DNA from: Hymenobacter nivis
GTDB taxonomy: Bacteria > Bacteroidota > Bacteroidia > Cytophagales > Hymenobacteraceae
Assembly (NCBI RefSeq): GCF_003149515.1
Contig: NZ_CP029145.1
Span: 2,852,001 to 2,916,000, forward strand
Direction: 5' to 3'
DNA length: 64,000 bases
The position numbers were made by a program, and so were the translations under genes. Below, piece after piece: positions 50,141 through 59,171 of this stretch (its first letter is position 1; each line of letters starts with the position of its first letter). Under the pieces are notes generated by a model. That model had not been told where the DNA came from and ran no database searches. It worked only from the letters and a program-made list of their open reading frames with translations.

Positions 50141-50901
50141 GCTTCGGCGCGTTCGGTGCGGGTTTTCAGCTTCGCAAATTTCAGGAACACGCCCCAGGCC
50201 GAAATGCCGGCGATGCACAGCCCGGCGAACCCATCGAGGAAGCCTAGCCGCAGGAAATAGCCGTGCCCGAACTTCCAGAGCGGCTTGAGCAGCAGGTGAA
50301 ACAGCGTGACGCGGGTGCGGCCCTTTAAGGCCAGCTCCTGGGCGGTGATGCTAGTAAATTTATTCAACTGGCTGACGTGCTGCGCGATGGAATGATAGGA
50401 GTAGTGCAGCGCGTCGCCGGCCAGGATCCCAGTAGTGTGGCCGGGGCCCACCTCGTAGTGCTCGTGCAGCAGCAGGCCCTCCCAGCGGCCGAGGCGGCGG
50501 TCATAGAGGCGCAGCTTGCGGTCGGGGTACCAGCCGCCGTGGCGCACCCAGTGGCCGCAGTAATTGGTGAGGCGGGCCAGGGCGTAGGCGGCGTGCTGCC
50601 AATCGGCCTTCGCCTGCTGAATGCTCTGGCGCAGTTCTTCGGTCAGCACCTCATCGGCGTCGAGCTGGAGCACGTGGTCGAAACGGGCCTGGGCAGTAGC
50701 GAAATTCTTCTGCTCGACGTAGCCGGCGAAGGCATTTAGCACCACCCGGGCCCCGCGGGCGCGGCAGATTTCCACCGTATTGTCCGTCGAAAACGAGTCC
50801 ACGACCAGCACTTCATCGGCCACGTCGCCCAGCGCGTCCAGGCAGCGCCCAATATTGGCGGCTTCGTTAAAGGTGATGACGACGACGGAAAGCGAAACCA
50901 C
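50137..50901 (-). CDS. glycosyltransferase family 2 (LPS core type)
   Basis: 254 residues from a GTG at 50901 (MVSLSVVVITFNEAANIGRCLDAL); longer frames upstream overlap pnuC and look non-coding. VDSFSTDNTVEICRARGARV and QLDADEVL (the DXD-type motif) define the catalytic domain; LTNYCGHWVRHGGWYPDRKLRLYDRR and LLHEHYEV match the KdtX/WaaE-like branch. A hydrophobic C-terminal part (FLRLGFLDGFAGLCIAGISAWGVFLKF) suggests membrane contact. Confidence 0.86.
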   Translation of the reverse strand: MVSLSVVVITFNEAANIGRCLDALGDVADEVLVVDSFSTDNTVEICRARGARVVLNAFAGYVEQKNFATAQARFDHVLQLDADEVLTEELRQSIQQAKADWQHAAYALARLTNYCGHWVRHGGWYPDRKLRLYDRRLGRWEGLLLHEHYEVGPGHTTGILAGDALHYSYHSIAQHVSQLNKFTSITAQELALKGRTRVTLFHLLLKPLWKFGHGYFLRLGFLDGFAGLCIAGISAWGVFLKFAKLKTRTERAEA

Positions 50902-50945
50902 GGCGGGCGGGCGAAAGGATAAGCGCAAAGGTCGGGCTGGGGCCC

Positions 50946-51620
50946 CTAGGCAGCGGGCGGCTGGTTGGCGTAACTGCGGAATTCGCGCGTCCAGTGGTAA
51001 GCTCCGTAGGCCGCCACGGCGCAGAACATGGCGTACTCGATGCCCACGAACTTGATGCCTTTCAGGAAGTACACGTAGGTCAGCACCACGTCGGCGAGCA
51101 GCCACACGTACCAGCTTTCCACCTTTTTACGCATCAGCAGGAAGGTGGCGGCAATGCTGAGCACCGTGGTAAACGAGTCGAGGTAAGGGAAGGCGCTGGG
51201 TTTGCTGAACACCAGCGGCACCCACTGGTGCAGGCGCTGGGCCAGGGCCCCCAGCAGTGCTGTGGCCACCAGGGCCCCGGCGCTACCCAGCAGCAGCACG
51301 GGCCGCGGGGTGTAGGTGATGCGCAGTTCCTGCTGCTGGTCGGCCTCGCGGGGGGCGGGGTGCGTCCATTGCCACCAGCCGATGAGGCTGGTCACGAAGA
51401 AGAACACCTGCAAAAAGGTATCGGGATAAAGCTGCACCTGAAAGAACAGGAAGAACGAGAGCACAATGCCCACCAGGCTCAGCGGCCAGCTCCAGACGTT
51501 GGCCCGGGCTGAGAGCCACACGGCCACGGCCCCCGTCAGCACCCCGAAGAATTCGAGGTAGCTCATGGGATAGCCGAGCAAGGTAAAAAAGATGGTTTCG
51601 ACGCGCAAAAATTCGGGCAT
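50946..51620 (-). CDS. pnuC: nicotinamide mononucleotide/riboside transporter PnuC
   Basis: 224 residues from MPEFLRVETIFFTLLGYPMSYLEFFGVLTGAVAVWLSARAN. About seven hydrophobic helices; WSWPLSLVGIVLSFFLFFQVQLYPDTFLQVFFFVTSLIGWWQW and VESWYVWLLADVVLTYVYFLKGIKFVGIEYAMF are typical PnuC segments. PnuC proteins move nicotinamide riboside (or related vitamins) by facilitated diffusion. It is followed 44 bases later by the glycosyltransferase pair on the same strand. Confidence 0.9.
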   Translation of the reverse strand: MPEFLRVETIFFTLLGYPMSYLEFFGVLTGAVAVWLSARANVWSWPLSLVGIVLSFFLFFQVQLYPDTFLQVFFFVTSLIGWWQWTHPAPREADQQQELRITYTPRPVLLLGSAGALVATALLGALAQRLHQWVPLVFSKPSAFPYLDSFTTVLSIAATFLLMRKKVESWYVWLLADVVLTYVYFLKGIKFVGIEYAMFCAVAAYGAYHWTREFRSYANQPPAA

Positions 51621-51725
51621 GGGACAAAGTAAGCACGGCCCCGGCGCCCAGGGCCCCAAAATATTCGGCACCGCAAACCGTCGTGCCGCGTATTAAGGAC
51701 CACAACTTTCCCTTTTTTCACCACC

Positions 51726-52595
51726 ATGGCTAACTTACAGAACCAAATCATTCTCATTACCGGCGCCACATCGGGCATCGGCAAGGTCACGGCCCAAGTC
51801 TTGGCCAAGCAAGGGGCCCACGTTATTCTGCTGGGCCGCAACCGCCTGAAAACCGAGCGCACCCGCCAGGAAATTATCGAAACTACTGGTAACCAGCGCG
51901 TGGACATGGCCCTGGCCGACCTCTCGTCGCTGCAAGAGGTGCGCGACGTGGCCGCCGAAATCAACGCCCAGTACCCGCACCTCGACGTGCTGGTGAACAA
52001 CGCCGGCCTCATGCTGGGGGCCCAGCGCGAAGTATCGGCCGACGGCTACGAGCTGACGCTGGCCACCAACCACCTGGGACCCTTCCTGCTCACGAGCCTG
52101 TTGCTCGACCTATTGCGCAAAAGCCCGGCCGCCCGCATCGTGAACGTGGCGTCGATGGCCTACCGGTTTTCTAAGCCCACGCTCGACGATATTCAATCGG
52201 AGCGCAGCTACAGCCCCGTTTGGGAATACGGCACCACCAAGCTCTGGAACATCATGTTCACCCAGGAGCTAGCCCGGCGGCTGCGCACCCACAGCATCGC
52301 CAACGTGACCACCAATTCGCTGCACCCCGGCTCCGTGGCCACCGGCTACGGCCAGCAGTCGGGCGGCTGGCTTTCGGCCATACTGGCGCTGGGGCGGCCC
52401 TTCATGCTCTCGCCCGAGAAAGGGGCCGAAACCAGCATTTTCCTCGCTTCTGACCCCAGCGTGGCCGCGGTTAGCGGGGGCTACTACAGCAAGAAGAAGC
52501 CTGAACCCGTGAAAAGCAGCTTCAACACGCTGGCCAACAACCAGCGCCTTTGGGAAATGAGCGAAGAGCTAACGGGTGCGAAGTTTTTGAATTAG
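51726..52595 (+). CDS. short-chain dehydrogenase/reductase, retinol-dehydrogenase type
   Basis: 289 residues. Cofactor motif TGATSGIG at 12-19, NNAG in VLVNNAGLM, catalytic Ser143 (NVASMAY) and YGTTK with Tyr168 and Lys172. The Ser-Tyr spacing of 25 matches the retinol dehydrogenase-like branch. HPGSVATG follows. The substrate is unknown. Its start faces pnuC divergently. Confidence 0.88.
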   Translation: MANLQNQIILITGATSGIGKVTAQVLAKQGAHVILLGRNRLKTERTRQEIIETTGNQRVDMALADLSSLQEVRDVAAEINAQYPHLDVLVNNAGLMLGAQREVSADGYELTLATNHLGPFLLTSLLLDLLRKSPAARIVNVASMAYRFSKPTLDDIQSERSYSPVWEYGTTKLWNIMFTQELARRLRTHSIANVTTNSLHPGSVATGYGQQSGGWLSAILALGRPFMLSPEKGAETSIFLASDPSVAAVSGGYYSKKKPEPVKSSFNTLANNQRLWEMSEELTGAKFLN

Positions 52596-52619
52596 CGGGC
52601 TCGGTTACCTCCGAGAACG

Positions 52620-52660
52620 CGAAAAAGCCCCGCCAACACGCTGTTGACGGGGCTTTTTCG
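52620..52660. terminator. bidirectional terminator between the SDR gene and ahcY
   Basis: CGAAAAAGCCCCG on the left pairs with CGGGGCTTTTTCG on the right with additional CAACA/TGTTG pairing. A and T runs serve both convergent genes. Confidence 0.9.
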
Positions 52661-52676
52661 GTAAGGGCCAGGGGCC

Positions 52677-53996
52677 CTAGTAGCGGTACAGGTCCGACTT
52701 AAACGGGCCTTCCACCGTCACCTTGATGTAATCGGCCTGGTGCGTCGTTAGCTCATCCAGCTCCACGCCGATTTTAGCGAGGTGCAGGCGGGCCACTTTC
52801 TCGTCCAGGTGCTTGGGCAGCGTATACACTTGGTTATTGTACTGGTCGTTGCGCTCCCACAGCTCCAGCTGGGCCAGTACCTGGTTGGTGAACGAAGCCG
52901 ACATCACGAACGAGGGATGGCCGGTGGCACAGCCCAGGTTCACGAGGCGGCCTTCGGCGAGGATGATGACCTCTTTGCCGTCGATGGTGTAGATGTCCAC
53001 CTGCGGCTTCACCGTGTCCTTGGTGTGGCCGTAGTTGCCGTTCAGCCACGCCATATCAATCTCATTGTCGAAGTGACCGATGTTGCACACAATGGCCTTG
53101 TCCTTCAGGCTACGGAAGTGCTCTTCGGTGAGGATGTCGCAGTTACCGGTGGCAGTCACCACAATATCGGCCTCCTTCACGGCATTGGCAAGCTTCTTCA
53201 CGGCGTAGCCATCCATGGCCGCTTGCAGGGCGCAAATCGGGTCAATTTCCGTTACGATGACGCGGGCCCCGGCGCCGCTCAGCGAGGCGGCGGTACCTTT
53301 TCCTACGTCGCCGTAGCCGGCTACCACGGCCACTTTGCCGGCCATCATTACGTCGGTCGCCCGGCGAATGGCATCCACGGCCGACTCTTTGCAGCCGTAT
53401 TTGTTGTCAAATTTCGACTTCGTTACCGAATCGTTCACGTTGATGGCCGGGAAAGCCAGCGTACCGTTTTTCACGCGCTCGTAGAGGCGTAGCACGCCGG
53501 TGGTCGTCTCTTCCGACACGCCCCGGATGCCAGCAGCTAGCTCAGGGTACTTATTCAGCACCATGTTGGTAAGGTCACCGCCGTCGTCGAGAATCATGTT
53601 CAGCGGCTGGCGCTCCTTGCCAAAGAACAGCGTCTGCTCAATGCACCAGTCGAATTGCTCCTCGTTCATGCCCTTCCAGGCATACACCGGGGTGCCGGCG
53701 GCGGCAACGGCGGCGGCAGCGTGGTCTTGGGTCGAAAAAATGTTGCACGACGACCACGTCACCTCGGCGCCCAGCGCCTTCAGGGTTTCGATGAGCACGG
53801 CGGTTTGGATGGTCATGTGCAGGCAGCCGGCAATGCGGGCGCCTTTGAAAGGCTGCGCAGAACCGAACTCTTCGCGCAGGGCCATCAGACCGGGCATCTC
53901 GGCTTCGGCAAGGCGGATTTCCTTGCGGCCCCACTCGGCCAGCGACAGGTCTTTTACCTTGTAGGGAACGTAGGTGTTCGTTTTGGTTTCCACCAT
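52677..53996 (-). CDS. ahcY: adenosylhomocysteinase
   Basis: Hydrolyses S-adenosylhomocysteine to adenosine and homocysteine with tightly bound NAD. 439 residues: [90 protein letters not shown] motif [41 protein letters not shown], and the C-terminal [39 protein letters not shown]. It faces a methyltransferase and metK 1-2 kb away. Confidence 0.97.
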   Translation of the reverse strand: MVETKTNTYVPYKVKDLSLAEWGRKEIRLAEAEMPGLMALREEFGSAQPFKGARIAGCLHMTIQTAVLIETLKALGAEVTWSSCNIFSTQDHAAAAVAAAGTPVYAWKGMNEEQFDWCIEQTLFFGKERQPLNMILDDGGDLTNMVLNKYPELAAGIRGVSEETTTGVLRLYERVKNGTLAFPAINVNDSVTKSKFDNKYGCKESAVDAIRRATDVMMAGKVAVVAGYGDVGKGTAASLSGAGARVIVTEIDPICALQAAMDGYAVKKLANAVKEADIVVTATGNCDILTEEHFRSLKDKAIVCNIGHFDNEIDMAWLNGNYGHTKDTVKPQVDIYTIDGKEVIILAEGRLVNLGCATGHPSFVMSASFTNQVLAQLELWERNDQYNNQVYTLPKHLDEKVARLHLAKIGVELDELTTHQADYIKVTVEGPFKSDLYRY

Positions 53997-54030
53997 GATA
54001 GGGATTGATTTGTATAGTCGGGGTCAACCA

Positions 54031-54038
54031 CAAAGATA
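54031..54038 (-). promoter_or_regulatory. -7 element of the ahcY promoter
   Basis: TATCTTTG on the minus strand 35 bases before the ahcY start. A TTTG lies upstream but at 27 bases, outside the usual spacing, so only the -7 half is supported. Confidence 0.45.
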
Positions 54039-54110
54039 CGGCAATTGTTTCGGGGCCCCAGCCGCCAAAGGCATCTCCATCGTGCACAAAGGCGCACTTA
54101 TCTTTGCTTC

Positions 54111-54734
54111 ATGCAATATTATATCCCGTCGGCAAACCTAATCCCGCGCTTATATTTTATCGTGTTCCTATTGGCTTTGGCAACGGCGGCTCCGCGCCCG
54201 GCCGCGGCCCAGACGGGCCCCGCCACCATCCGGCTCCAGCCCGACGATGCCGCGCGCGGCCTCAGCGGCCCCCAGCACAATTTTTACTTCCTACCCCCCG
54301 GCAAAACGGGCGAGGACTACCAAAACGCCGGTTTCTTCGGCCAAAAGCTGCGGCCCTACTTGAGCCCAAACGCCGAAGCCCTGGCCCACCTGAACGACTA
54401 CCGCCGCCAGAAAACCTTGTTCCTGGCCGACCGACTGGTGGCCGTGGGGGCCCTGGGCCTGTACGGCAGCCAGGTGTTTGCCAAAGACAGCGGCCAGCAG
54501 TATTTCAACGGCGCCCAGCAAGTAGCGGCGGGCTTGTTCATAGCGAGCTTGCTGGCCACCATCCCCATCAACCGCCACACCAATGAGCACTTACAGCAAG
54601 CCGTGTCGGCCTATAATAACGGCCCGACGGGTACCCACGGCACCTGGTGGCAGCAGTGGGGCCCCAGCACGGCGGGCCTGCGCCTAGGGCCCCAAAGCAC
54701 GCCGCTGCTGGCCCTGGGCTGGGGCTTGCGCTAG
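54111..54734 (+). CDS. hypothetical secreted or membrane protein
   Basis: 207 residues from MQYYIPSANLIPRLYFIVFLLALATAAPRPAAAQ, a signal peptide; a longer start 22 codons upstream lies in the ahcY promoter region. Later segments include GEDYQNAGFFGQKLRPYLSPNAEALAHLNDYRRQK and a hydrophobic stretch VAAGLFIASLLATIPINRHTNE. I do not recognise a family. TATCTTTG lies only five bases before the ATG, which would imply an almost leaderless mRNA if it is the promoter. Confidence 0.6.
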   Translation: MQYYIPSANLIPRLYFIVFLLALATAAPRPAAAQTGPATIRLQPDDAARGLSGPQHNFYFLPPGKTGEDYQNAGFFGQKLRPYLSPNAEALAHLNDYRRQKTLFLADRLVAVGALGLYGSQVFAKDSGQQYFNGAQQVAAGLFIASLLATIPINRHTNEHLQQAVSAYNNGPTGTHGTWWQQWGPSTAGLRLGPQSTPLLALGWGLR

Positions 54735-54789
54735 GCCGCGGGGCACTATTTATGCTGCCCGCGGCGTTTTTCCCGTTATACCCGCTTAC

Positions 54790-56037
54790 ATGGAATTCCC
54801 TTTGCCCGAGGCGGCCCGTCGCTACATGGCCGCGCACTTGCACGACGACCCCGCCCACCTGGCCCTGCAAGCCCGCCGCCACCCCGGCCTGCCCGTTCCC
54901 GAATTGGTACGCCAAATCCAGGCCCGCCAGAAAGCCCAAAGCAAGCTCCCCACCTGGGCCGCCAACCCTGACCTCGCCTTCCCGCCCGCCCTGTCGGTCG
55001 AGCAAGCCTCGTCAGAGCGCACGGCTACTTTTAAGGCCGGGCTGGTGGATGGCCAGCGACTAGCCGACCTCACCGGCGGCTTTGGGGCCGATGCGGCGCA
55101 CTTTGCCACCCGCGTGGCTCAGGTTGATTACGTGGAGCGTAGCGCCCAGCTGGCGGCCGTGGTGCGCTACAATTTCCGGCTACTCGGCATCGAGAACGTG
55201 GCGGTGCACCACGCCGATGCCCTGGCCTTCCTCAAGGAAACGCCCCATCATTACGACTGGATTTACCTCGACCCGGCGCGGCGCGACACGGCCTCGCGCA
55301 AGATTTTCCGGCTCGCCGACTGCGAGCCCGACGTACTGCGCCTGCTACCCTTGCTGCTGCGTAAGGCCGACCGCATACTTCTGAAAACCTCGCCCATGCT
55401 CGACATTGAGCAGGCCGTGCAGGAGCTGAAACATGTGCGCCGCCTCTGGGTGCTGGCCCTGGACAACGAGGTAAAAGAGGTGCTATATGAGTTGGGCCCC
55501 GAGCCCGCCGTGGACCCCGAGCGCTTCGCCCTGAACCTGCGGCGCGACGGCACCCGGCAGGAGTTTCGCCTCAACCGGGCCCGCGAGGCCCGGGCCGTGC
55601 CGCGCTACGCCGAGGCCCAGCAATTCCTTTACGAGCCCAACGCGGCTATACTCAAGGCCGGGGCGTTCCGCAGCATCGGCACAGCTTTCGAGCTACTGAA
55701 GCTCCATCAGCACAGCCACTTGTATACGTCGGCTACGCTACGAACCGATTTCCCGGGACGCATTTTTCGGGTGCTGGCGGTGGAAAAGGCCGACGGCGCG
55801 GCCCTGAAGGCCCACTTGGGCCCCGAGGCCCGCGCCCACGTCACGACCCGCAACTTCCCCGATTCAGTGGCTGATTTTCGACTGCGCACCGGCATCCGCG
55901 AGGGCGGCGACACGTATTTGTTTGCCACCACTGACTTGCGCGGCCGGCCCGTGGTGCTGGTTTGCGAAAAGGCCGTACTAACCAATTTCGCCGAACCCGC
56001 CCCAGCGGAGCCCACCTCTTCGGGCGGCATAGCGTAG
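54790..56037 (+). CDS. PG_1098-like SAM-dependent methyltransferase with THUMP-like domain
   Basis: 415 residues. After a helical N-terminal part (ALQARRHPGLPVPELVRQIQARQKAQ) the Rossmann core has LADLTGGFGADAAHFATRVAQVDYVERSAQLAAVVRYNFRLLG (motif I and the acidic residue), HHADALAFL and DWIYLDPARRD. The C-terminal third (FRSIGTAFELLKLHQHSHLYTSATLRTDFPGRIFRVL) matches the ferredoxin-like and THUMP-like domains of PG_1098 proteins. The target is probably RNA but unproved. It lies directly before metK. Confidence 0.83.
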   Translation: MEFPLPEAARRYMAAHLHDDPAHLALQARRHPGLPVPELVRQIQARQKAQSKLPTWAANPDLAFPPALSVEQASSERTATFKAGLVDGQRLADLTGGFGADAAHFATRVAQVDYVERSAQLAAVVRYNFRLLGIENVAVHHADALAFLKETPHHYDWIYLDPARRDTASRKIFRLADCEPDVLRLLPLLLRKADRILLKTSPMLDIEQAVQELKHVRRLWVLALDNEVKEVLYELGPEPAVDPERFALNLRRDGTRQEFRLNRAREARAVPRYAEAQQFLYEPNAAILKAGAFRSIGTAFELLKLHQHSHLYTSATLRTDFPGRIFRVLAVEKADGAALKAHLGPEARAHVTTRNFPDSVADFRLRTGIREGGDTYLFATTDLRGRPVVLVCEKAVLTNFAEPAPAEPTSSGGIA

Positions 56038-56116
56038 TTTTGCCGTTCGCCCACGCATTGGTTTTGACCGCGTAAGCAGTTAGTTTTTTGCTTTTTATTG
56101 CTTCTCTTCCCGTTCT

Positions 56117-57379
56117 ATGCCCTACCTGTTCACCTCCGAATCGGTTTCGGAAGGCCACCCCGATAAAGTTGCGGACCAGATTTCCGACGCCATCCTGGAC
56201 GAATACCTGCGGCAGGACCCGGCCGCCAAAGTGGCCTGCGAAACCCTGGTGACCACCGATTTTGCGCTGGTAGCCGGCGAAATCAAATCGACTGCCCGCG
56301 TGGACGCCGAGCCCATCATCCGGGCCACCATCCGCCGCATCGGCTACGACAAGCCCGAGTATCTCTTCAACGCCGACACTTGCGAGGTGATGAACCGCCT
56401 GCACGAGCAGTCGCCCGATATCAACCAGGGCGTGGTGCGCGCCATGGCCGAAGACCAGGGCGCCGGCGACCAGGGCATGATGTTCGGCTACGCCACCCGC
56501 GAAAGTGATAACTACATGCCCCTGGCCCTCGACCTCTCGCACCGGCTGCTGCAAGAGCTGGCGGCCATCCGGCGCGAGGCCCGCGACATGCCCTACCTGC
56601 GCCCCGACGCCAAGAGCCAGGTCACGATTCGCTACGCCGACAACGGCACCCCCGAGGCCATCGACACCATCGTGGTGAGCACCCAGCACGACGAATTCGA
56701 CGCCGACGAGGCCACCATGCTGGCCAAAATAAAGGCCGACGTGCAGGCCGTGCTCGTGCCGCGCGTGCTGGCCGGGCTGGGCCCCGACGTGCAAAAGCTC
56801 TTCACCGACCAGATTACCTACCACATCAACCCCACGGGCAAGTTCGTCATCGGGGGGCCCCACGGCGACTCCGGCCTCACGGGCCGCAAAATCATCGTGG
56901 ACACCTACGGCGGCAAAGGAGCCCACGGCGGCGGTGCCTTTTCGGGCAAAGATTCAAGCAAAGTGGACCGCTCAGCGGCCTACGCTACCCGCCACATCGC
57001 CAAAAACCTGGTGGCCGCCGGCGTGGCCGACCACGCCCTGGTGCAGGTAGCCTACGCCATTGGCGTGGCCGAGCCGGTGGGCGTGTTCGTGGATACCTAC
57101 AGTAGCACCAAGGCCCTGGGCCCCGACGGTAAGCCCCTCTCCAACGGCGCCATTGCCCGCAAGGTGGAGGAGCTGTTCGACCTGCGCCCCTACGCCATTG
57201 TGCAGCGCCTGGGCCTGCAAAATCCCATTTTTGGCGAAACCGCCGCTTACGGCCACATGGGCCGCCCGCCCGGCACCAAGCAGGTCACCATGCCCAGCGG
57301 CGAGGTAAAAACCTTCGACACCTTCACCTGGGAAAAGCTCGACTACGTGCCCAAAATCAAGGAGGCCTTCGGGCTGTAA
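56117..57379 (+). CDS. metK: S-adenosylmethionine synthetase
   Basis: Makes SAM from methionine and ATP. 420 residues: MPYLFTSESVSEGHPDKVADQISDAILD, EDQGAGDQGMMFGYATRESDNYMPLALDLSHRLL, GGPHGDSGLTGRKIIVDTYGGKGAHGGGAFSGKDSSKVDRSAAYATR, AYAIGVAEPVGVFVDT. Slightly longer than E. coli MetK (384). It shares a neighbourhood with the methyltransferase and ahcY. Confidence 0.98.
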   Translation: MPYLFTSESVSEGHPDKVADQISDAILDEYLRQDPAAKVACETLVTTDFALVAGEIKSTARVDAEPIIRATIRRIGYDKPEYLFNADTCEVMNRLHEQSPDINQGVVRAMAEDQGAGDQGMMFGYATRESDNYMPLALDLSHRLLQELAAIRREARDMPYLRPDAKSQVTIRYADNGTPEAIDTIVVSTQHDEFDADEATMLAKIKADVQAVLVPRVLAGLGPDVQKLFTDQITYHINPTGKFVIGGPHGDSGLTGRKIIVDTYGGKGAHGGGAFSGKDSSKVDRSAAYATRHIAKNLVAAGVADHALVQVAYAIGVAEPVGVFVDTYSSTKALGPDGKPLSNGAIARKVEELFDLRPYAIVQRLGLQNPIFGETAAYGHMGRPPGTKQVTMPSGEVKTFDTFTWEKLDYVPKIKEAFGL

Positions 57380-57409
57380 AGACCGCTGGCTAACACTGCG
57401 GCAAAGCAA

Positions 57410-57449
57410 GAGGGCCCCGACTGATGAACTCAGTCGGGGCCCTCTTTTT
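57410..57449 (+). terminator. terminator after metK
   Basis: A 15-bp perfect stem GAGGGCCCCGACTGA (57410-57424) and its complement (57430-57444) with a 5-base loop, then five T. Confidence 0.92.
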
Positions 57450-57494
57450 ACGTAAAAAGCCGGTGGCTATCGGCCGCCAGCCGGCGGTTCGGCA

Positions 57495-57797
57495 CTAGTG
57501 CGTTTGCAAGGTTTTTTCCTTGTGTTTCACAATTTGGCGGCGCAGGCTTTCGGTGGCAGCATCGGTAGCGGCTTCGAACGAAGCAGCGTCCTCTTCGCTA
57601 AACAAGGTGCCGCCGGGTACCAGCAGCTTTATCTCGACGGTTTTGTTGGCAACGCCGTCCTTATTATTGATTCGCAAAGTGACTTCTCCGCCGGTCACTT
57701 TATCGTAAAAAGTTTCCAGCTTATTGAGCCGCTGCTGGATAAAATCGAGCAGCTTTTGGTCGGCAGTGAAATGCACCGCATTCATCTGAACTTTCAT
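57495..57797 (-). CDS. hpf: ribosome hibernation promoting factor / RaiA family
   Basis: 100 residues of the short HPF/RaiA type: MKVQMNAVHFTADQKLLDFIQQRLNKLETFYDKV, then EIKLLVPGGTLFSEEDAASFEAATDAATESLRRQIVKHKEK. It binds the 30S decoding channel in slow growth. It follows the recombinase gene by 46 bases. Confidence 0.9.
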   Translation of the reverse strand: MKVQMNAVHFTADQKLLDFIQQRLNKLETFYDKVTGGEVTLRINNKDGVANKTVEIKLLVPGGTLFSEEDAASFEAATDAATESLRRQIVKHKEKTLQTH

Positions 57798-57843
57798 AGA
57801 GCGAAGAAGGAACTAAGGGTGAAGAAATTAACAAGCCCCGCGT

Positions 57844-58722
57844 TTAAGCCCGCGGGTGGGCTTGATCAAATACGGATTTTAGGCGATCGACGGACATGTG
57901 GGTGTACACTTGGGTGGCCGCTAAGCTAGCGTGGCCCAGCAGTTCCTTGATGGCGTTGAGGTCGGCGCCCTTGCCCAGCAAATGCGTGGCGAAGGCATGG
58001 CGCAGCGCGTGCGGGTGCTGCTGCGCCGCCGACGTGGTGACGGTACTTAGGTACTGCTTCACGGTACGGTACACGTGCTTTTCGTAGAGCGGCGCGCCCT
58101 TATCGGTAAGCAGCAGGGGCCCCGGCAGGGTCCCAAATGCGTGGGACCGACGGGCCTGATATTTAGCCAGCACTTGCAGCAGCGTGGGGTTGAGGGGTAC
58201 AAGGCGCTGCTTGTTGCCCTTGCCCGTGACGCGCACCGTGCCGCCGGGCAAGCTCACGTCGGCCGCCTCCATGCCCAGCAACTCCGAGAGGCGGATGCCC
58301 GTGCCGTAGAGCATCTCCAGCACCAACTGGTCGCGCTGCCCGGCAAAGGAATCCTCAAACTCAAACGAGTTCAGCATATTATTCAGCGCCGCTTCGGGCA
58401 CGAATTCGGGCAGTTTCTTGGCCATTTTAGGGGCCTTAATGCGCAGCATGGGGTTGGCCGCAATGGCGTTGGTGCGCAGCAGAAACTTGTAGTATGAGCG
58501 CAGGCAGGCCACTTTGCGGTTCACGGTGCGCGGGTCCAGGGCCTGCTGCATCAGGACCACCACCCAGCCCCTAATGGTGTGGTGCGTGGCCTGGCCGGGG
58601 CCCTCCGCGTCGCCCTCGGCCAGCAGGTAAGCGGCAAACTGACCCAAGTCGGTGCGGTACGAGAGCACCGTGTGCGGACTGTAGCGCCGCTCGAACTGCA
58701 AAAAATCAAAAAACGCTTCCAT
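57844..58722 (-). CDS. tyrosine recombinase of the XerC/XerD type
   Basis: 292 residues. The N-terminal SAM-like core-binding domain (FLQFERRYSPHTVLSYRTDLGQFAAYL) precedes the catalytic domain with Arg144 (YGTGIRLSELLG), His238 and Arg241 (HALRHAFATHLLG), His264 (LLGHASLAATQVYTH) and nucleophile Tyr273. Length and spacing fit XerC/D, which resolve chromosome dimers; whether it is XerC or XerD cannot be told. No dif site was recognised here. A terminator-like hairpin lies 13 bases before its start. Confidence 0.9.
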   Translation of the reverse strand: MEAFFDFLQFERRYSPHTVLSYRTDLGQFAAYLLAEGDAEGPGQATHHTIRGWVVVLMQQALDPRTVNRKVACLRSYYKFLLRTNAIAANPMLRIKAPKMAKKLPEFVPEAALNNMLNSFEFEDSFAGQRDQLVLEMLYGTGIRLSELLGMEAADVSLPGGTVRVTGKGNKQRLVPLNPTLLQVLAKYQARRSHAFGTLPGPLLLTDKGAPLYEKHVYRTVKQYLSTVTTSAAQQHPHALRHAFATHLLGKGADLNAIKELLGHASLAATQVYTHMSVDRLKSVFDQAHPRA

Positions 58723-58734
58723 CTACCTACGCCG

Positions 58735-58762
58735 CAAAAAAGCCCGGCCTGTGGGACCGGGC
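58735..58762 (-). terminator. terminator-like hairpin directly before the recombinase gene
   Basis: GCCCGG (58742-58747) and CCGGGC (58757-58762); on the minus strand followed by TTTTTT (58736-58741). It lies between the rpsU terminator and the recombinase ATG at 58722. It could stop leftover rpsU transcripts or attenuate the recombinase gene. Confidence 0.65.
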
Positions 58763-58814
58763 GTCCAAAGTACAATTTTTTTATTTACTCGCAGCACTTA
58801 GCCCTAGCGGACGC

Positions 58815-58861
58815 GAAAAAACCGGCTGGCGGGTCCTAAGGAACCCACCAGCCGGTTTTTT
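58815..58861. terminator. bidirectional terminator after rpsU
   Basis: ACCGGCTGGCGGGT (58821-58834) pairs with ACCCACCAGCCGGT (58843-58856) with one mismatch; A run on the left and T run on the right. Confidence 0.9.
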
Positions 58862-58878
58862 ATCCACAAAACAGGAGC

Positions 58879-59073
58879 CTATTCGTTGGGCGTGCCGTAG
58901 GTGGCCAGCTTGTATACGGCCTTCTGCTTCAGTTTGCGATCCGTCACGCTCGGCTTCTGGAAAAACGTGCGGCGACGCAGTTCTTTCAGCACACCAGTGC
59001 GCTCGAACTTCTTTTTGAAGCGCTTCAGGGCGCGGTCAACCGACTCGTTGTCTTTGATTTGGATGATGATCAT
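58879..59073 (-). CDS. rpsU: 30S ribosomal protein S21
   Basis: 64 residues: [56 protein letters not shown]21 lies near the anti-Shine-Dalgarno end of 16S rRNA and in Bacteroidota helps sequester it, consistent with the weak ribosome-binding sites seen throughout this window. It is a monocistronic unit with its own promoter and terminator. Confidence 0.96.
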   Translation of the reverse strand: MIIIQIKDNESVDRALKRFKKKFERTGVLKELRRRTFFQKPSVTDRKLKQKAVYKLATYGTPNE

Positions 59074-59123
59074 ATCGGGGATTGCGGGAAAATGTCAGGC
59101 GGGAAGCCGAGTAAATCGGGCCG

Positions 59124-59154
59124 CAAAGATAAGCAGAATTTTTGCCTAAGCAAA
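59124..59154 (-). promoter_or_regulatory. rpsU promoter
   Basis: TATCTTTG (59124-59131) and TTTG (59151-59154) with exactly 19 bases between on the minus strand; 50 bases before the rpsU start. Confidence 0.8.
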
Positions 59155-59171
59155 ACAGCCAAATCACAATC

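Noticed and set aside
56038..56116. Possible SAM or SAH riboswitch before metK
   Set aside because: The 79-base leader shows no recognisable riboswitch helices; the ahcY leader is also too short for one.
55841..56926. Minus-strand open frame (361 codons) opposite metK
   Set aside because: It overlaps clear MetK motifs and the end of the methyltransferase gene, and its translation is Gly/Val/His-rich without a known domain.
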